A stretch of DNA of 8,159 nucleotides from an uncultured Clostridia bacterium (lineage in GTDB: Bacteria > Bacillota > Clostridia > Oscillospirales > Acutalibacteraceae). This document shows, piece by piece, positions 1 through 5,949 of this stretch (its first letter is position 1; the number at the start of each line of letters is the position of its first letter). Location: NCBI GenBank assembly GCA_947174455.1, contig CAMWIZ010000028.1, positions 1-8,159 on the forward strand. The letters run 5' to 3'. The position numbers and the translations under genes were made by a program. The notes beneath the pieces were generated by a model. It was not told the DNA's origin, made no database searches, and was given only the letters and a program-made list of their open reading frames with translations.

Positions 1-53
1 GCTTTGTATAAATTTTCTTTTTAAACTTTGTCTAACTTTTTGGGGTCAGTTCA
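1..53. mobile_element. Outer end of an IS3-family (IS150-like) insertion sequence
   Basis: Read on the minus strand from position 53, the sequence starts TGAACTGACCCC and continues with AAAAAGTTAGACA. This matches, from memory, the terminal inverted repeat of IS150-group IS3 elements, which have 5'-TG...CA-3' ends. Position 53 would then be the outermost base, with the element and its transposase to the left of the window. No transposase coding is visible in these 53 bases, and neither the partner repeat nor a target duplication can be seen. A solo end left by a deleted copy is equally possible. Confidence 0.55.
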
Positions 54-110
54 TATATCAACCATAATATATTATATTTTTTCTCTCTCGTTTATTAAAC
101 TTAAAAAATG

Positions 111-217
111 CCGTGTATGCTGTGTAATATGTCAAAATCATTAGGAACAACCTGAATTTCGGGATTTTTTTACACTGTGTAAATACTGTGTAAATGCTGC
201 GTATGACGTGTATATTA
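111..217. repeat. Degenerate 9-12 bp GTGTA repeats, iteron-like
   Basis: Six related units occur in two clusters: CCGTGTATG (111) and CTGTGTAATATG (120), then CTGTGTAAATA (175), CTGTGTAAATG (186), CTGCGTATGA (197) and CGTGTATATTA (207). Within each cluster the units are head to tail, and the two at 175 and 186 differ only in the last base. They sit just upstream of the primase remnant. P4-type primases can bind origin iterons, so these could be what is left of an origin, but that is inference. Low-complexity AT-rich sequence is the alternative. Confidence 0.4.
151..170 (+). terminator. Possible short terminator hairpin
   Basis: CCTGA and TCGGG form a five-pair stem (one G-T pair) around a three-base loop, followed by A and a run of seven T. 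It would stop plus-strand transcripts arriving from the insertion-sequence side. The stem is short, so the call is tentative. Confidence 0.3.
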
Positions 218-610
218 TGCGGTTCTTATAGCCGAGAAGATTTTGGCTAAAGAAAAAGAAAGTATTTTTAGTTGGCTGTTAGATGGCTTGAACGACCTTA
301 TAAAAAACGATTGGGAGCTGTATATTTCCGACACATCGAAAGAGCTGAGCGAAAAGCTCAAACGAGAGAGCGACACCGTAAATCTCTTTTTTACGGACAA
401 CTCTTACATAGAGTTAGGGAAAGGCGGAGCAATTCATACAGCAGATTTATACACACAATATGTGTATTGGTGTGATGCGAATGCTCTTAAAAACGTTACT
501 CAGCAGCGATTTGCAAAGACAGTTTACGAACGAAAAGAGGATATAAAATAGAGTATGCCCCGCAGCTTTGTTTAGGCAATAAACGTGCCAGAGGTTACAG
601 AGGAATAATA
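207..610 (+). pseudogene. C-terminal remnant of a D5/P4-type phage or plasmid primase-helicase, frameshifted
   Basis: A 102-codon reading frame runs from a TTG at 243 to a stop at 549-551, but the open frame begins at 207 without a good start. It reads like the region after the helicase core of poxvirus-D5/P4-family primases: a segment of the ...IFSWLLDGL... type, then RESDTV, then a winged-helix-like tail with LYTQYVYWCDAN and QQRFAKTVYERK. After the A-run at 533-536 the homology continues in another frame, with KRGYKIEYAP and NKRARGYRGI up to about 610. One lost A in that run explains the break. The N-terminal primase and the ATPase (Walker) parts are absent. In the family the full protein unwinds and primes DNA at the element's origin; this copy cannot. 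No ribosome binding site is evident before the TTG. The identification is from motif recognition, not a search. Confidence 0.7.
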
Positions 611-615
611 TTCAA

Positions 616-894
616 TCAGGCATATACAAATTCTTTGGCAGATAACTCATCAAAGTCCACAGGGGAGAAAATAACACCTACTTTGCATACATCGCTCATA
701 CTGAAATACTTAGTTTCGTTGTAAGTTTCACCTAACATCATTCGTATTCCGATAATTGCCATATCCTCGGAGATTTCCTGCGGTGCGTTTAAAACAAGCT
801 TTTTGAGCATTCTGTAGCTTACTCCATATTTTTCATAACGCCTTGTCAATCTCCGAAGTTCTTTCCTTGTTTCCTCTGTGATAAAATTCTTCAT
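616..894 (-). CDS. Small uncharacterised mobile-element protein (92 aa)
   Basis: I do not recognise this family with certainty. The protein is charged and predicted largely helical, with a basic N-terminal third (KELRRLTRRYEKYGVSYRML) and an acidic C-terminal half; there is no signal peptide or membrane segment. An AGAGG sequence lies about 9 bases before the ATG. It begins 40 bp after the stop of the 66-aa HTH gene on the same strand, so the two are probably one transcript fired from the divergent promoter region. Its end converges on the primase remnant. Small proteins of this look accompany regulators in Firmicutes mobile elements, and a regulatory or DNA-binding accessory role is a guess from position. 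The final ~20 residues could be altered by a frameshift, but there is no proof of that. Confidence 0.7.
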   Translation of the reverse strand: MKNFITEETRKELRRLTRRYEKYGVSYRMLKKLVLNAPQEISEDMAIIGIRMMLGETYNETKYFSMSDVCKVGVIFSPVDFDELSAKEFVYA

Positions 895-934
895 AATTCA
901 AACCTCTGTGTCTTTTGTTGCCGCTACCACTTTA

Positions 935-1135
935 TCAATGATAGTGGGCGGCGTTTTCTTTTTCCGCTGCGATTTCGTCAATGATTGTGAAAATACGCTG
1001 CTTTTCTGTGTCGGGCAGCTCTTTGCGTAGTTTACGGGTCATAGTTGGGTCGCTTATTTTCATAATTTCGGCAACTTCCCAAATTCGCACTCCTTTTTCT
1101 TTAGCCATTGTTCTGATGTCTGTGTTTGCTAACAT
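935..1135 (-). CDS. Small helix-turn-helix regulator (66 aa)
   Basis: The protein is one compact DNA-binding domain. Residues 19-40 (WEVAEIMKISDPTMTRKLRKEL) read as a helix-turn-helix in which the recognition helix carries TMTRKLRKEL. A C-terminal helix (about 43-60) follows. A strong AAGGAGT ribosome binding site lies 8 bases before the ATG. It is the first gene leftward from the divergent switch at 1164-1279, opposite the XRE repressor, the position held by cro-like, str-like or excisionase genes in phages and phage-inducible islands. No separate excisionase gene is visible near the integrase, so this protein could have that job, but nothing in the sequence proves it. Very similar small HTH proteins are, from memory, common in Firmicutes mobile elements. 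Confidence 0.85.
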   Translation of the reverse strand: MLANTDIRTMAKEKGVRIWEVAEIMKISDPTMTRKLRKELPDTEKQRIFTIIDEIAAEKENAAHYH

Positions 1136-1163
1136 TTATTACAACTCCTTTTAAATTTTTTTA

Positions 1164-1192
1164 TTGACAAATCGTTGATGATGATTTATTAT
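1164..1192 (+). promoter_or_regulatory. Promoter of the XRE repressor gene
   Basis: TTGACA (1164-1169) and TATTAT (1187-1192) are separated by 17 bp, near-consensus for the housekeeping sigma factor. Transcription would start near 1199, giving a leader of about 105 nt before the ATG at 1305. The -35 box and the start region each overlap one arm of the inverted repeat 1167-1208. Confidence 0.75.
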
Positions 1193-1208
1193 GATTATAA
1201 CGATTTGT
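1167..1208. promoter_or_regulatory. Candidate operator: 10-bp perfect inverted repeat across the repressor promoter
   Basis: ACAAATCGTT (1167-1176) is the exact reverse complement of AACGATTTGT (1199-1208), with 22 bp between. One arm covers the -35 box, the other the predicted start point. Binding of a dimer or tetramer to both arms would shut the plus-strand promoter, which suggests autoregulation by the XRE protein or action of the 66-aa protein. Confidence 0.5.
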
Positions 1209-1279
1209 TGCTTATTTAAGTATACAGCAACACTAAAACAAAGTCAAGCATTTTGTTGCTTGTTTTTTTTAGAGCAACA
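1206..1279. promoter_or_regulatory. Two copies of a TGTTGCT/AGCAACA inverted repeat, candidate operators
   Basis: The same perfect 7-bp inverted repeat occurs twice: TGTTGCT at 1206-1212 with AGCAACA at 1226-1232 (13-bp gap), and TGTTGCT at 1254-1260 with AGCAACA at 1273-1279 (12-bp gap). The first encloses the -10 box of the minus-strand promoter; the second lies just upstream of its -35 box. Both are also in the leader of the repressor transcript. Duplicated symmetric sites flanking a promoter are typical operator architecture for lambda/Stl-like repressors. Which protein binds is not shown. Confidence 0.6.
1219..1247 (-). promoter_or_regulatory. Promoter of the 66-aa HTH gene and its downstream neighbour
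   Basis: On the minus strand TTGACT (1247-1242) and TATACT (1224-1219) are 17 bp apart. Start would be near 1212, so its transcript overlaps the repressor's start region and the two promoters face away from each other with about 13 bp between start points. The leader to the ATG at 1135 is about 75 nt. Confidence 0.7.
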
Positions 1280-1304
1280 TATCGACTGTAAAGGAGTGTG
1301 CATA

Positions 1305-1964
1305 ATGGCAGCTAAAGAAAGTTTTGCATTACGCTTATATGCAATAAGAGAAAACAAAGGACTTTCAAGGCAAAAGGTAGCGGACGATTTAGGGATTTCA
1401 AGGGCAAGTCTTGAATACTACGAAAAGGGCAAAAGAACACCAGATATAAACACAATAGAACTTATTGCTGACTATTTTGGTATAAGCATAGATTATTTGC
1501 TCGGCGTAACGGATTGTCAATCATATGATACCGATATAAGACAAATTTGCGATTATACAGGGCTTTCAAAAGGGGCGGTAGAGGCATTACACGAGTGTAA
1601 GGAAATGGCAAAAAGCTCCGAATACAGAGCTATTTTAAACGATTTTATAGAGCAACGTAGAATGTATACTCTTATAAGTGAATTTGCAAACTATCGGGCG
1701 TTAACTAATGACATTGAGAATTTAAAAAAAGAGTGTTCGGACTTAATGAAAAAAGAAAACGTTACGGTTTTTAAAATGAGCAAGACTACTTTTGATTCAG
1801 ATGAATACAAAAGTTTGTCGCACGAAACAAGTAATTTGAATAAAGAAATATCAAATTTACAGGACAAAATTCACAATATGAATAAGGAACTTAAATTATC
1901 TTTGCTATCAATTCAAGAACTGGTTACAAATTATGTAGACCCCCGCCGCTATGCAGAGAACTAA
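1305..1964 (+). CDS. XRE-family transcriptional repressor with coiled-coil C-terminus (219 aa)
   Basis: Residues 8-66 form an XRE/Cro-CI helix-turn-helix domain (RENKGLSRQKVADDLGIS, then EYYEKGKRTP and the IADYFGISIDYLLGVTD ending typical of the family). Residues about 134-200 are heptad-rich and charged, probably a coiled coil for dimerisation; there is no peptidase domain of the self-cleaving LexA/CI type. An ATG at 1305 is chosen over the upstream in-frame ATG at 1191, because AAGGAG at 1291-1296 is well spaced from it and the earlier start lies within the promoter. It is probably the element's master repressor, binding the repeats at 1167-1279 to control both its own gene and the divergent HTH gene. 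Lack of a cleavage domain suggests induction by an antirepressor or another protease. The integrase starts 52 bp downstream and may be cotranscribed. Confidence 0.88.
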   Translation: MAAKESFALRLYAIRENKGLSRQKVADDLGISRASLEYYEKGKRTPDINTIELIADYFGISIDYLLGVTDCQSYDTDIRQICDYTGLSKGAVEALHECKEMAKSSEYRAILNDFIEQRRMYTLISEFANYRALTNDIENLKKECSDLMKKENVTVFKMSKTTFDSDEYKSLSHETSNLNKEISNLQDKIHNMNKELKLSLLSIQELVTNYVDPRRYAEN

Positions 1965-1997
1965 TTTATACCAACGATAACTAATGTATACCGATAA
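1961..1997. repeat. Imperfect direct repeat between repressor and integrase genes
   Basis: CTAATTTATACCAACGATAA (1961-1980) is followed at once by CTAATGTATACCGATAA (1981-1997). The second lacks three bases and has one substitution. The pair begins on the repressor's stop codon and ends in the integrase ribosome binding site region. It could be arm-type binding sites for integrase or excisionase, or a site that controls integrase expression; no function is demonstrated. Confidence 0.5.
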
Positions 1998-2016
1998 GGA
2001 GAGGTGCGTATAAAAA

Positions 2017-3204
2017 ATGGCAACGATACAGAAGAGGAATAACGGTTACTTTATCTCTGTTTCCTGTGGCTATGACGTGAACGGCAAGCAGATACGCCGC
2101 ACAATGACGTACAAGCCCGAAAAGGGAATGACCGCCAAACAGATAGAAAAGGAAGTGCAGCGGCAAGCTGTGCTGTTTGAGGAACAATGCAATAAGGGTA
2201 CAGTATCAGCAGATAACCGCCTAAAACTTGCCGATTATATCCCTATGTACTTAGAAAATGCCAAAAGTACACTATCACCTGTGGTTTATGAACAATACAA
2301 CAGGATTTTCAACATCTATGTTATTCCGATGTTAGGACACTTTAAGCTAAAGGATATTAAGCCGCTGCACGTTCAGAAGTTTGTAAACGCTCTTGAAAAC
2401 TTGGAGGAACGCACAGACGGTACACCTTGCAAGTTGTCACCCTCGACTGTAAGAAGATATTACACCGCTTTACAGTCTGTTTTACACAGTGCTTATAAAC
2501 TCGGCATAATCGGTAATAACCCTGCCGACAGCGACAGAATTACGTTGCCAAAGCTTACAGAGCAAGAAACAGATATTTTTACAACGGAAGATTTAAACAA
2601 TATGCTTTTCTGTCTTGACGGTGGACCGCTGCAATTTCAATTATTGATACACTTAGCACTTAATACAGGCTGTCGCCGTGGTGAGCTTACAGGGCTTAAA
2701 TGGAGTGATATAGACTACTCCACAGGGATAATTACTGTAAGCAGAAGTAATTACAAGCTGACAGGCGACACCGAAATAAAGAGCAAATCAACAAAGACAG
2801 GAAAGAGCCGCAAAGTTATGATACCGCCGTACTGCATTGATATGCTGAGAAAATACAAGGCACAGCAAGCAGAATTACAGCTCTCATTAGGTGATAGGTG
2901 GAACGGTGATAACTGGATATTCATACAAGCAGACGGAAAGCCGATGTACCCGACTACTCCGACATTGCAATTTACAAAGTTCTTGAAACGTAATAATCTG
3001 CCGCATATGAAATTTCACGCATTACGTCATACTTCGGCTACTCTGCTACTCAGCAACGGTACAAATATTAAGAACGTAGCCGCAAGGCTCGGACACGCAC
3101 AGTTAAAAACTACTAATAGGTATGTTCACGCAGTTGAGGAAGCGGAAAAAGAAGCTGCAAACACTCTTGAAACATTGCTTAATACTAACCGCAAAGGGGC
3201 GTAA
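2017..3204 (+). CDS. int: Tyrosine recombinase/integrase of the mobile element (395 aa)
   Basis: The enzyme joins the element to the chromosome and releases it by site-specific recombination through a covalent 3'-phosphotyrosine. Residues 1-60 form an arm-type DNA-binding domain (IQKRNNGYFISVSCGYD), about 68-165 the core-binding SAM-like domain (ADYIPMYLENAK), and about 185-380 the catalytic domain. The catalytic set is complete: R220 (GCRRGE), K260 (STKTGKSRK), H334 and R337 (HALRH), H360 (RLGH) and nucleophile Y369. Length fits phage and Tn916-type integrases. A purine-rich AAGGAGAGG lies upstream of the ATG, about 12 bp away, a little far. The gene runs toward tRNA-Thr, whose end is about 200 bp beyond the stop. 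No dedicated excisionase gene follows. It appears intact, so the element may still be mobile with its own or another's help despite the primase loss. Confidence 0.95.
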   Translation: MATIQKRNNGYFISVSCGYDVNGKQIRRTMTYKPEKGMTAKQIEKEVQRQAVLFEEQCNKGTVSADNRLKLADYIPMYLENAKSTLSPVVYEQYNRIFNIYVIPMLGHFKLKDIKPLHVQKFVNALENLEERTDGTPCKLSPSTVRRYYTALQSVLHSAYKLGIIGNNPADSDRITLPKLTEQETDIFTTEDLNNMLFCLDGGPLQFQLLIHLALNTGCRRGELTGLKWSDIDYSTGIITVSRSNYKLTGDTEIKSKSTKTGKSRKVMIPPYCIDMLRKYKAQQAELQLSLGDRWNGDNWIFIQADGKPMYPTTPTLQFTKFLKRNNLPHMKFHALRHTSATLLLSNGTNIKNVAARLGHAQLKTTNRYVHAVEEAEKEAANTLETLLNTNRKGA

Positions 3205-3208
3205 AAAT

Positions 3209-3250
3209 AGGCTGTATTCTCCGATAGACAAAAGGAAAATACAGCCTTTA
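3209..3250. terminator. Hairpin terminator after the integrase gene
   Basis: AGGCTGTATT (3209-3218) pairs perfectly with AATACAGCCT (3238-3247) around a 19-base loop. The T-run on the plus-strand side is poor (TTTATG), while on the minus strand the stem is followed by ATTTTTA, so it may act better against transcription coming from the tRNA side. It sits 5 bp after the integrase stop. Confidence 0.55.
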
Positions 3251-3348
3251 TGTATGTTTAGAAATGTCAAGATAAAAAGCAATTATATAACAGCCGCAAA
3301 CACCATTTTTAGAGAAATAAACATCAAAATGTATTTTAATGCTTTATA

Positions 3349-3403
3349 AACAAAAAGAAAACCGCACTGAAAACCCTAAAAAACGGCTTCACAATGCGGT
3401 TTT
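3349..3403 (-). terminator. Terminator of the tRNA operon
   Basis: On the minus strand AAAACCGCA (3403-3395) pairs with TGCGGTTTT (3366-3358), a nine-pair perfect stem with a 28-base loop, followed by C and TTTTTGTTT. It starts 5 bp beyond the CCA end of tRNA-Thr. Its position this close to the tRNA matters for locating the element boundary. Confidence 0.65.
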
Positions 3404-3407
3404 TGTT

Positions 3408-3483
<76 letters not shown>

Positions 3484-3490
3484 AAAAAAG

Positions 3491-3567
3491 TGGCGACCCG
3501 GAACGGGCTCGAACCGTCGACCTCTAGCGTGACAGGCTAGCGTTCTAACCAGCTGAACTACCGGGCC
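3491..3567 (-). tRNA. tRNA-Asp (anticodon GTC)
   Basis: The 77-nt gene has acceptor GGCCCGG paired with CCGGGTC, anticodon stem CTAGC/GCTAG around loop CTGTCAC, a GGTTCGAGCCC T-arm, discriminator G and encoded CCA. Spacers of 7 and 6 nt separate it from tRNA-Thr and tRNA-Trp, so the three are processed from one precursor. Confidence 0.95.
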
Positions 3568-3573
3568 ACCTTT

Positions 3574-3649
3574 TGGCAGGGGCAGAAGGACTCGAACCCT
3601 CGGCACGTGGTTTTGGAGACCACTGCTCTACCAACTGAGCTATACCCCT
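3574..3649 (-). tRNA. tRNA-Trp (anticodon CCA)
   Basis: The 76-nt gene has acceptor AGGGGTA paired with TGCCCCT, anticodon stem GTGGT/ACCAC around loop CTCCAAA, a GGGTTCGAGTCC T-arm, discriminator G and encoded CCA. It is the first gene of the operon, beginning about 23 bp after the -10 box. Confidence 0.95.
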
Positions 3650-3672
3650 ATCTCTAAGTGAACTGCTTGACC

Positions 3673-3701
3673 ATTATACCACTTATTTTTTGACTTGTCA
3701 A
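3673..3701 (-). promoter_or_regulatory. Consensus promoter of the Trp-Asp-Thr tRNA operon
   Basis: On the minus strand TTGACA (3701-3696) and TATAAT (3678-3673) are exact consensus hexamers 17 bp apart, as expected for a stable-RNA promoter. The -35 region is one arm of the inverted repeat TTGTCAA (3695-3701) and TTGACAA (3708-3714), whose other arm provides a TTGACA on the plus strand. Confidence 0.85.
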
Positions 3702-3714
3702 TACCCTTTGACAA

Positions 3715-4033
3715 AAACTTTTATAAGTCTTCATAATGATTCTTCAGAAATGCTCACTTACAGAAAGACATTGAAAGAACCTGCACAAAAGCAGCAGGCT
3801 TCATCCATACTCTCCCGTGGTCGTATATAAAATAAATACTTATTAGTACAGAAGAATATCGGCTCTATGGTTTATCAGGCAAACTGGATACTGACTGTAA
3901 GGGAAAAATAAAATAGTAACACGAAAAGATATACAAGATTCAAAATAAAAAATTAGGATGAACAACAGATAAATTTCAAAATGGACAACAGAAAGTTACA
4001 ATAAGCAAGGCATAAAGTGAAGAATACAGCACT
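3715..4033. other. Intergenic region without a convincing gene
   Basis: AT-rich sequence between the tRNA promoter and the membrane-protein gene. The longest plausible start, an ATG at 3750, gives only about 26 codons and has no good ribosome binding site. A possible plus-strand promoter (TTGACA 3708, CATAAT 3732, 18 bp apart) would feed it. Two similar 13-mers, ATGAACAACAGAT (3958) and ATGGACAACAGAA (3981), lie near the right end. TAAAGTG (4013) and CACTTTA (4030) form a small hairpin overlapping the next gene's stop codon, without a T-run. It may hold decayed coding sequence or an unrecognised small RNA. Confidence 0.5.
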
Positions 4034-4909
4034 TTACCGAATACTCTCAGACGACGCTGCCAAGCGATTCATTTCCCTTTGTATAATTTTTTTGATAATT
4101 TCCCGCTTCGTACAGTTTAACGCTTCCCCCCACATTTCCAATGCTTTTGGCAAGTCGCCAAGCTTTGTATAAGCTTTCGCCAAGATTGTAAGCTTAGTTA
4201 CTGTACAATATTCATCATCATAATTAGTCTGTTCAAGCTTGTTTATCACATCCTGACAATTTCCACAGAGTATATTGTATGAACAAAAAACAAGCTCGCT
4301 TGTTTTAAGACTGTTAAGTTCGTCTTTGTACTGATACACTTCACAAAATTCCATTAATGCCTTGTATGTATTATCCGCTCTTACTTTGTCATTTGCGTCA
4401 CACTCAATCTCCAGCTTTACTGTATAATACTGAACCATTATAGCCTTGACTTCGGAATATCTCAAATATCCGGAAAACGCTGAGAAATCTATTTTATCCA
4501 AATATTCATATGCTGTCGCATAATCCTCATAAACATCTGCATAGTATGCAGAAATCAAAATTGCGTAATTCAGAATATACACATAATATTCAGCAGGATT
4601 TTTAGAACAAATGTTGTACTGTTCAATCATTCTGTCATTTAGCTGCTCCGACATACCATTGTCTCTCAGCTCATTCATTATTTCGTTAAATGCTTTTTGA
4701 TTTTTTATCATATTCGGAAAAACAAACTTAAACATAACAATATTCAAGATAGATGCCAAAATTGCGGAAATTGTTACTCTGATAAAAAAATTATAGCTCG
4801 CCCCAAAAAGTGAAGGGGATATTGACGTAATAAGCATAAATATCACGAACAGTATAACCCACCATAATCCCCACGCATCATACTTGATGCTCCTGCTTTT
4901 TTTCATCAT
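4034..4909 (-). CDS. Two-helix membrane protein with cytoplasmic or external TPR-like domain (291 aa)
   Basis: The family is not recognised. After a short basic N-terminus (KKSRSIK) come two hydrophobic helices at about residues 13-31 and 41-63, forming a membrane hairpin. The remaining ~225 residues are soluble and mostly helical. Residues 238-265 (LAKAYTKLGDLPKALEMWGEAL) fit a canonical tetratricopeptide repeat, and weaker helical pairs precede it, so the domain is probably a TPR solenoid for protein-protein contact. With a short basic N-terminus and two helices, both ends are likely cytoplasmic by the positive-inside rule. AGGAGGT lies 8 bases before the chosen ATG; a second ATG follows immediately. 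It starts 153 bp after the patatin gene on the same strand with no strong promoter between, so it may be a separate unit or a weak operon tail. Confidence 0.8.
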   Translation of the reverse strand: MMKKSRSIKYDAWGLWWVILFVIFMLITSISPSLFGASYNFFIRVTISAILASILNIVMFKFVFPNMIKNQKAFNEIMNELRDNGMSEQLNDRMIEQYNICSKNPAEYYVYILNYAILISAYYADVYEDYATAYEYLDKIDFSAFSGYLRYSEVKAIMVQYYTVKLEIECDANDKVRADNTYKALMEFCEVYQYKDELNSLKTSELVFCSYNILCGNCQDVINKLEQTNYDDEYCTVTKLTILAKAYTKLGDLPKALEMWGEALNCTKREIIKKIIQREMNRLAASSESIR

Positions 4910-5041
4910 TATATTTTACCTCCTACAATAACCTCGAATAGTTTTTATATTACCGTTCATCTAAAATTGAATTCACAGCCGCATGAGTAAATTTCAAGGC
5001 AAATACTGCAATGTTTGGGTCAAGTTATTTTCTGTTATAAA

Positions 5042-5058
5042 AAACAAAGCACCTGTTT
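5042..5058 (-). terminator. Weak hairpin just after the patatin gene
   Basis: On the minus strand AAACAG and TTGTTT form a six-pair stem (one G-T pair) with a five-base loop, running into TTTTTT. It lies a few bases past the patatin stop. The stem is weak, so it may only reduce read-through into the membrane-protein gene. Confidence 0.3.
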
Positions 5059-5062
5059 AGCC

Positions 5063-5905
5063 TCACAACCATTCTTTAAGCCTTGGCACGGCAGCCTCAG
5101 CGTCCATTCTGCCGATTTGGTATATCTCCTCCAAATGCTCGGGGTTGGTGTCAGTTCGAGATATCCTTAATTCCTGTGACGGGCGAATAAAGAAAGTGTT
5201 TCCCTTCTTTTCCTGCGATAGTATGTATTCCTTCTGACGGTTGTACATCTGAGGGCGATTTTTCATTGTTTCTATGAAGTTTGGATATCTACGGTACACC
5301 AGCTTCATAAGCGTACCTCTTTCTTCGCTCTTTCTGTAAGCGTCCGTTCTGGTTGCAACCACAACGTTTTTTTCGTATCCCATTCTTTGAAACTGTTTAA
5401 GCGGTATACTGTCGGACATTCCGCCGTCAAGCAGCTTTTTTCCGTCAACTTCAACTATCTTTGACACAAGCGGCATTGATGCAGATGCTCTTAGATACTC
5501 CATTTCAGACTCTTTGCGTAAATCGGTAAGGCGGATATACTCCGCCTTACCCGTTTCGACATTTGTTACTACTGCATAAAAATCAACTGCAGAGTTCTTA
5601 AAAGTGTCGTTATCAAAAACGTCAAGCTCCCACGGGATTTTATTATAACAAAAATCTTTTCCGACAAGGTCACCAGTCGTCAAAAATGAATATCCACTCA
5701 TGAATCTTTTGTCAGAGGCGTACTTTTTATAGTATCTGATATTTCTCCCATGCTGATTTGACACATAGCTTGCACCATGCACTGCACCGGCAGAAACTCC
5801 CACTACACCGTCAAATTTTATATTATTTTCCATAAGAACATCGACAACACCTATTGTGTAGGTTGCTCTCATCGCACCGCCCTCTAAAACCAGACCTACT
5901 TTCAT
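5063..5905 (-). CDS. Patatin-like phospholipase family protein (280 aa)
   Basis: A serine lipid acyl hydrolase of the bacterial patatin family (YjjU-like), probably cytoplasmic since there is no signal peptide. The catalytic elements are all present: the oxyanion-hole glycines G9-G10 with R13 (LEGGAMR), the nucleophile elbow G36-V-S38-A-G40, and the dyad aspartate D160 in DGGMSDSIP. The C-terminal ~80 residues (RRYPNF, then SQEKKGNTFFIRPSQ) match the small extra domain found in this subfamily. The physiological substrate is unknown; glycerophospholipids or other acyl esters are expected. AGGAGG lies only 4 bases before the ATG. It begins 44 bp after the FTR gene on the same strand with no evident promoter in the gap, so it is probably the third gene of the thioredoxin operon. 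A functional tie to thiol redox is only suggested by position. Confidence 0.92.
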   Translation of the reverse strand: MKVGLVLEGGAMRATYTIGVVDVLMENNIKFDGVVGVSAGAVHGASYVSNQHGRNIRYYKKYASDKRFMSGYSFLTTGDLVGKDFCYNKIPWELDVFDNDTFKNSAVDFYAVVTNVETGKAEYIRLTDLRKESEMEYLRASASMPLVSKIVEVDGKKLLDGGMSDSIPLKQFQRMGYEKNVVVATRTDAYRKSEERGTLMKLVYRRYPNFIETMKNRPQMYNRQKEYILSQEKKGNTFFIRPSQELRISRTDTNPEHLEEIYQIGRMDAEAAVPRLKEWL

Positions 5906-5949
5906 GCATCCTCCTATTTAACAACCGATACCTTTAGAACACAAACTGC

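Larger units (their letters stand above)
54..3407. mobile_element. Right-hand part of an integrated mobile element next to tRNA-Thr
   Basis: This stretch holds a primase remnant, two small minus-strand genes, an XRE repressor and a tyrosine integrase that ends about 200 bp from the 3' end of tRNA-Thr. Integrases of this kind commonly use tRNA 3' ends as attachment sites. The order integrase, repressor, divergent small HTH gene resembles the control end of temperate phages and phage-inducible islands. The right boundary lies somewhere between the integrase stop (3204) and the tRNA end (3408); the left boundary is outside the window. No capsid, conjugation or cargo gene is visible, so the element type is not fixed. 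Confidence 0.6.

Noticed and set aside
533..551. Programmed ribosomal frameshift in the primase remnant
   Set aside because: The run has only four A and no X-XXY-YYZ slippery heptamer or evident downstream stimulatory structure; with the missing 5' part, simple decay is more likely.
1191..1304. N-terminal extension of the XRE repressor from an ATG at 1191
   Set aside because: The extension lies within the promoter and operators, has no ribosome binding site, and the ATG at 1305 has a good AAGGAG.
3122..3349. 75-codon plus-strand frame overlapping the integrase end
   Set aside because: Its first part is the integrase in another frame and it reads through the terminator hairpin; no ribosome binding site.
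3958..3993. Two similar 13-mers ATGAACAACAGAT and ATGGACAACAGAA as a direct-repeat array or CRISPR remnant
   Set aside because: Only two imperfect copies with a 10-bp gap; no repeat-spacer regularity.
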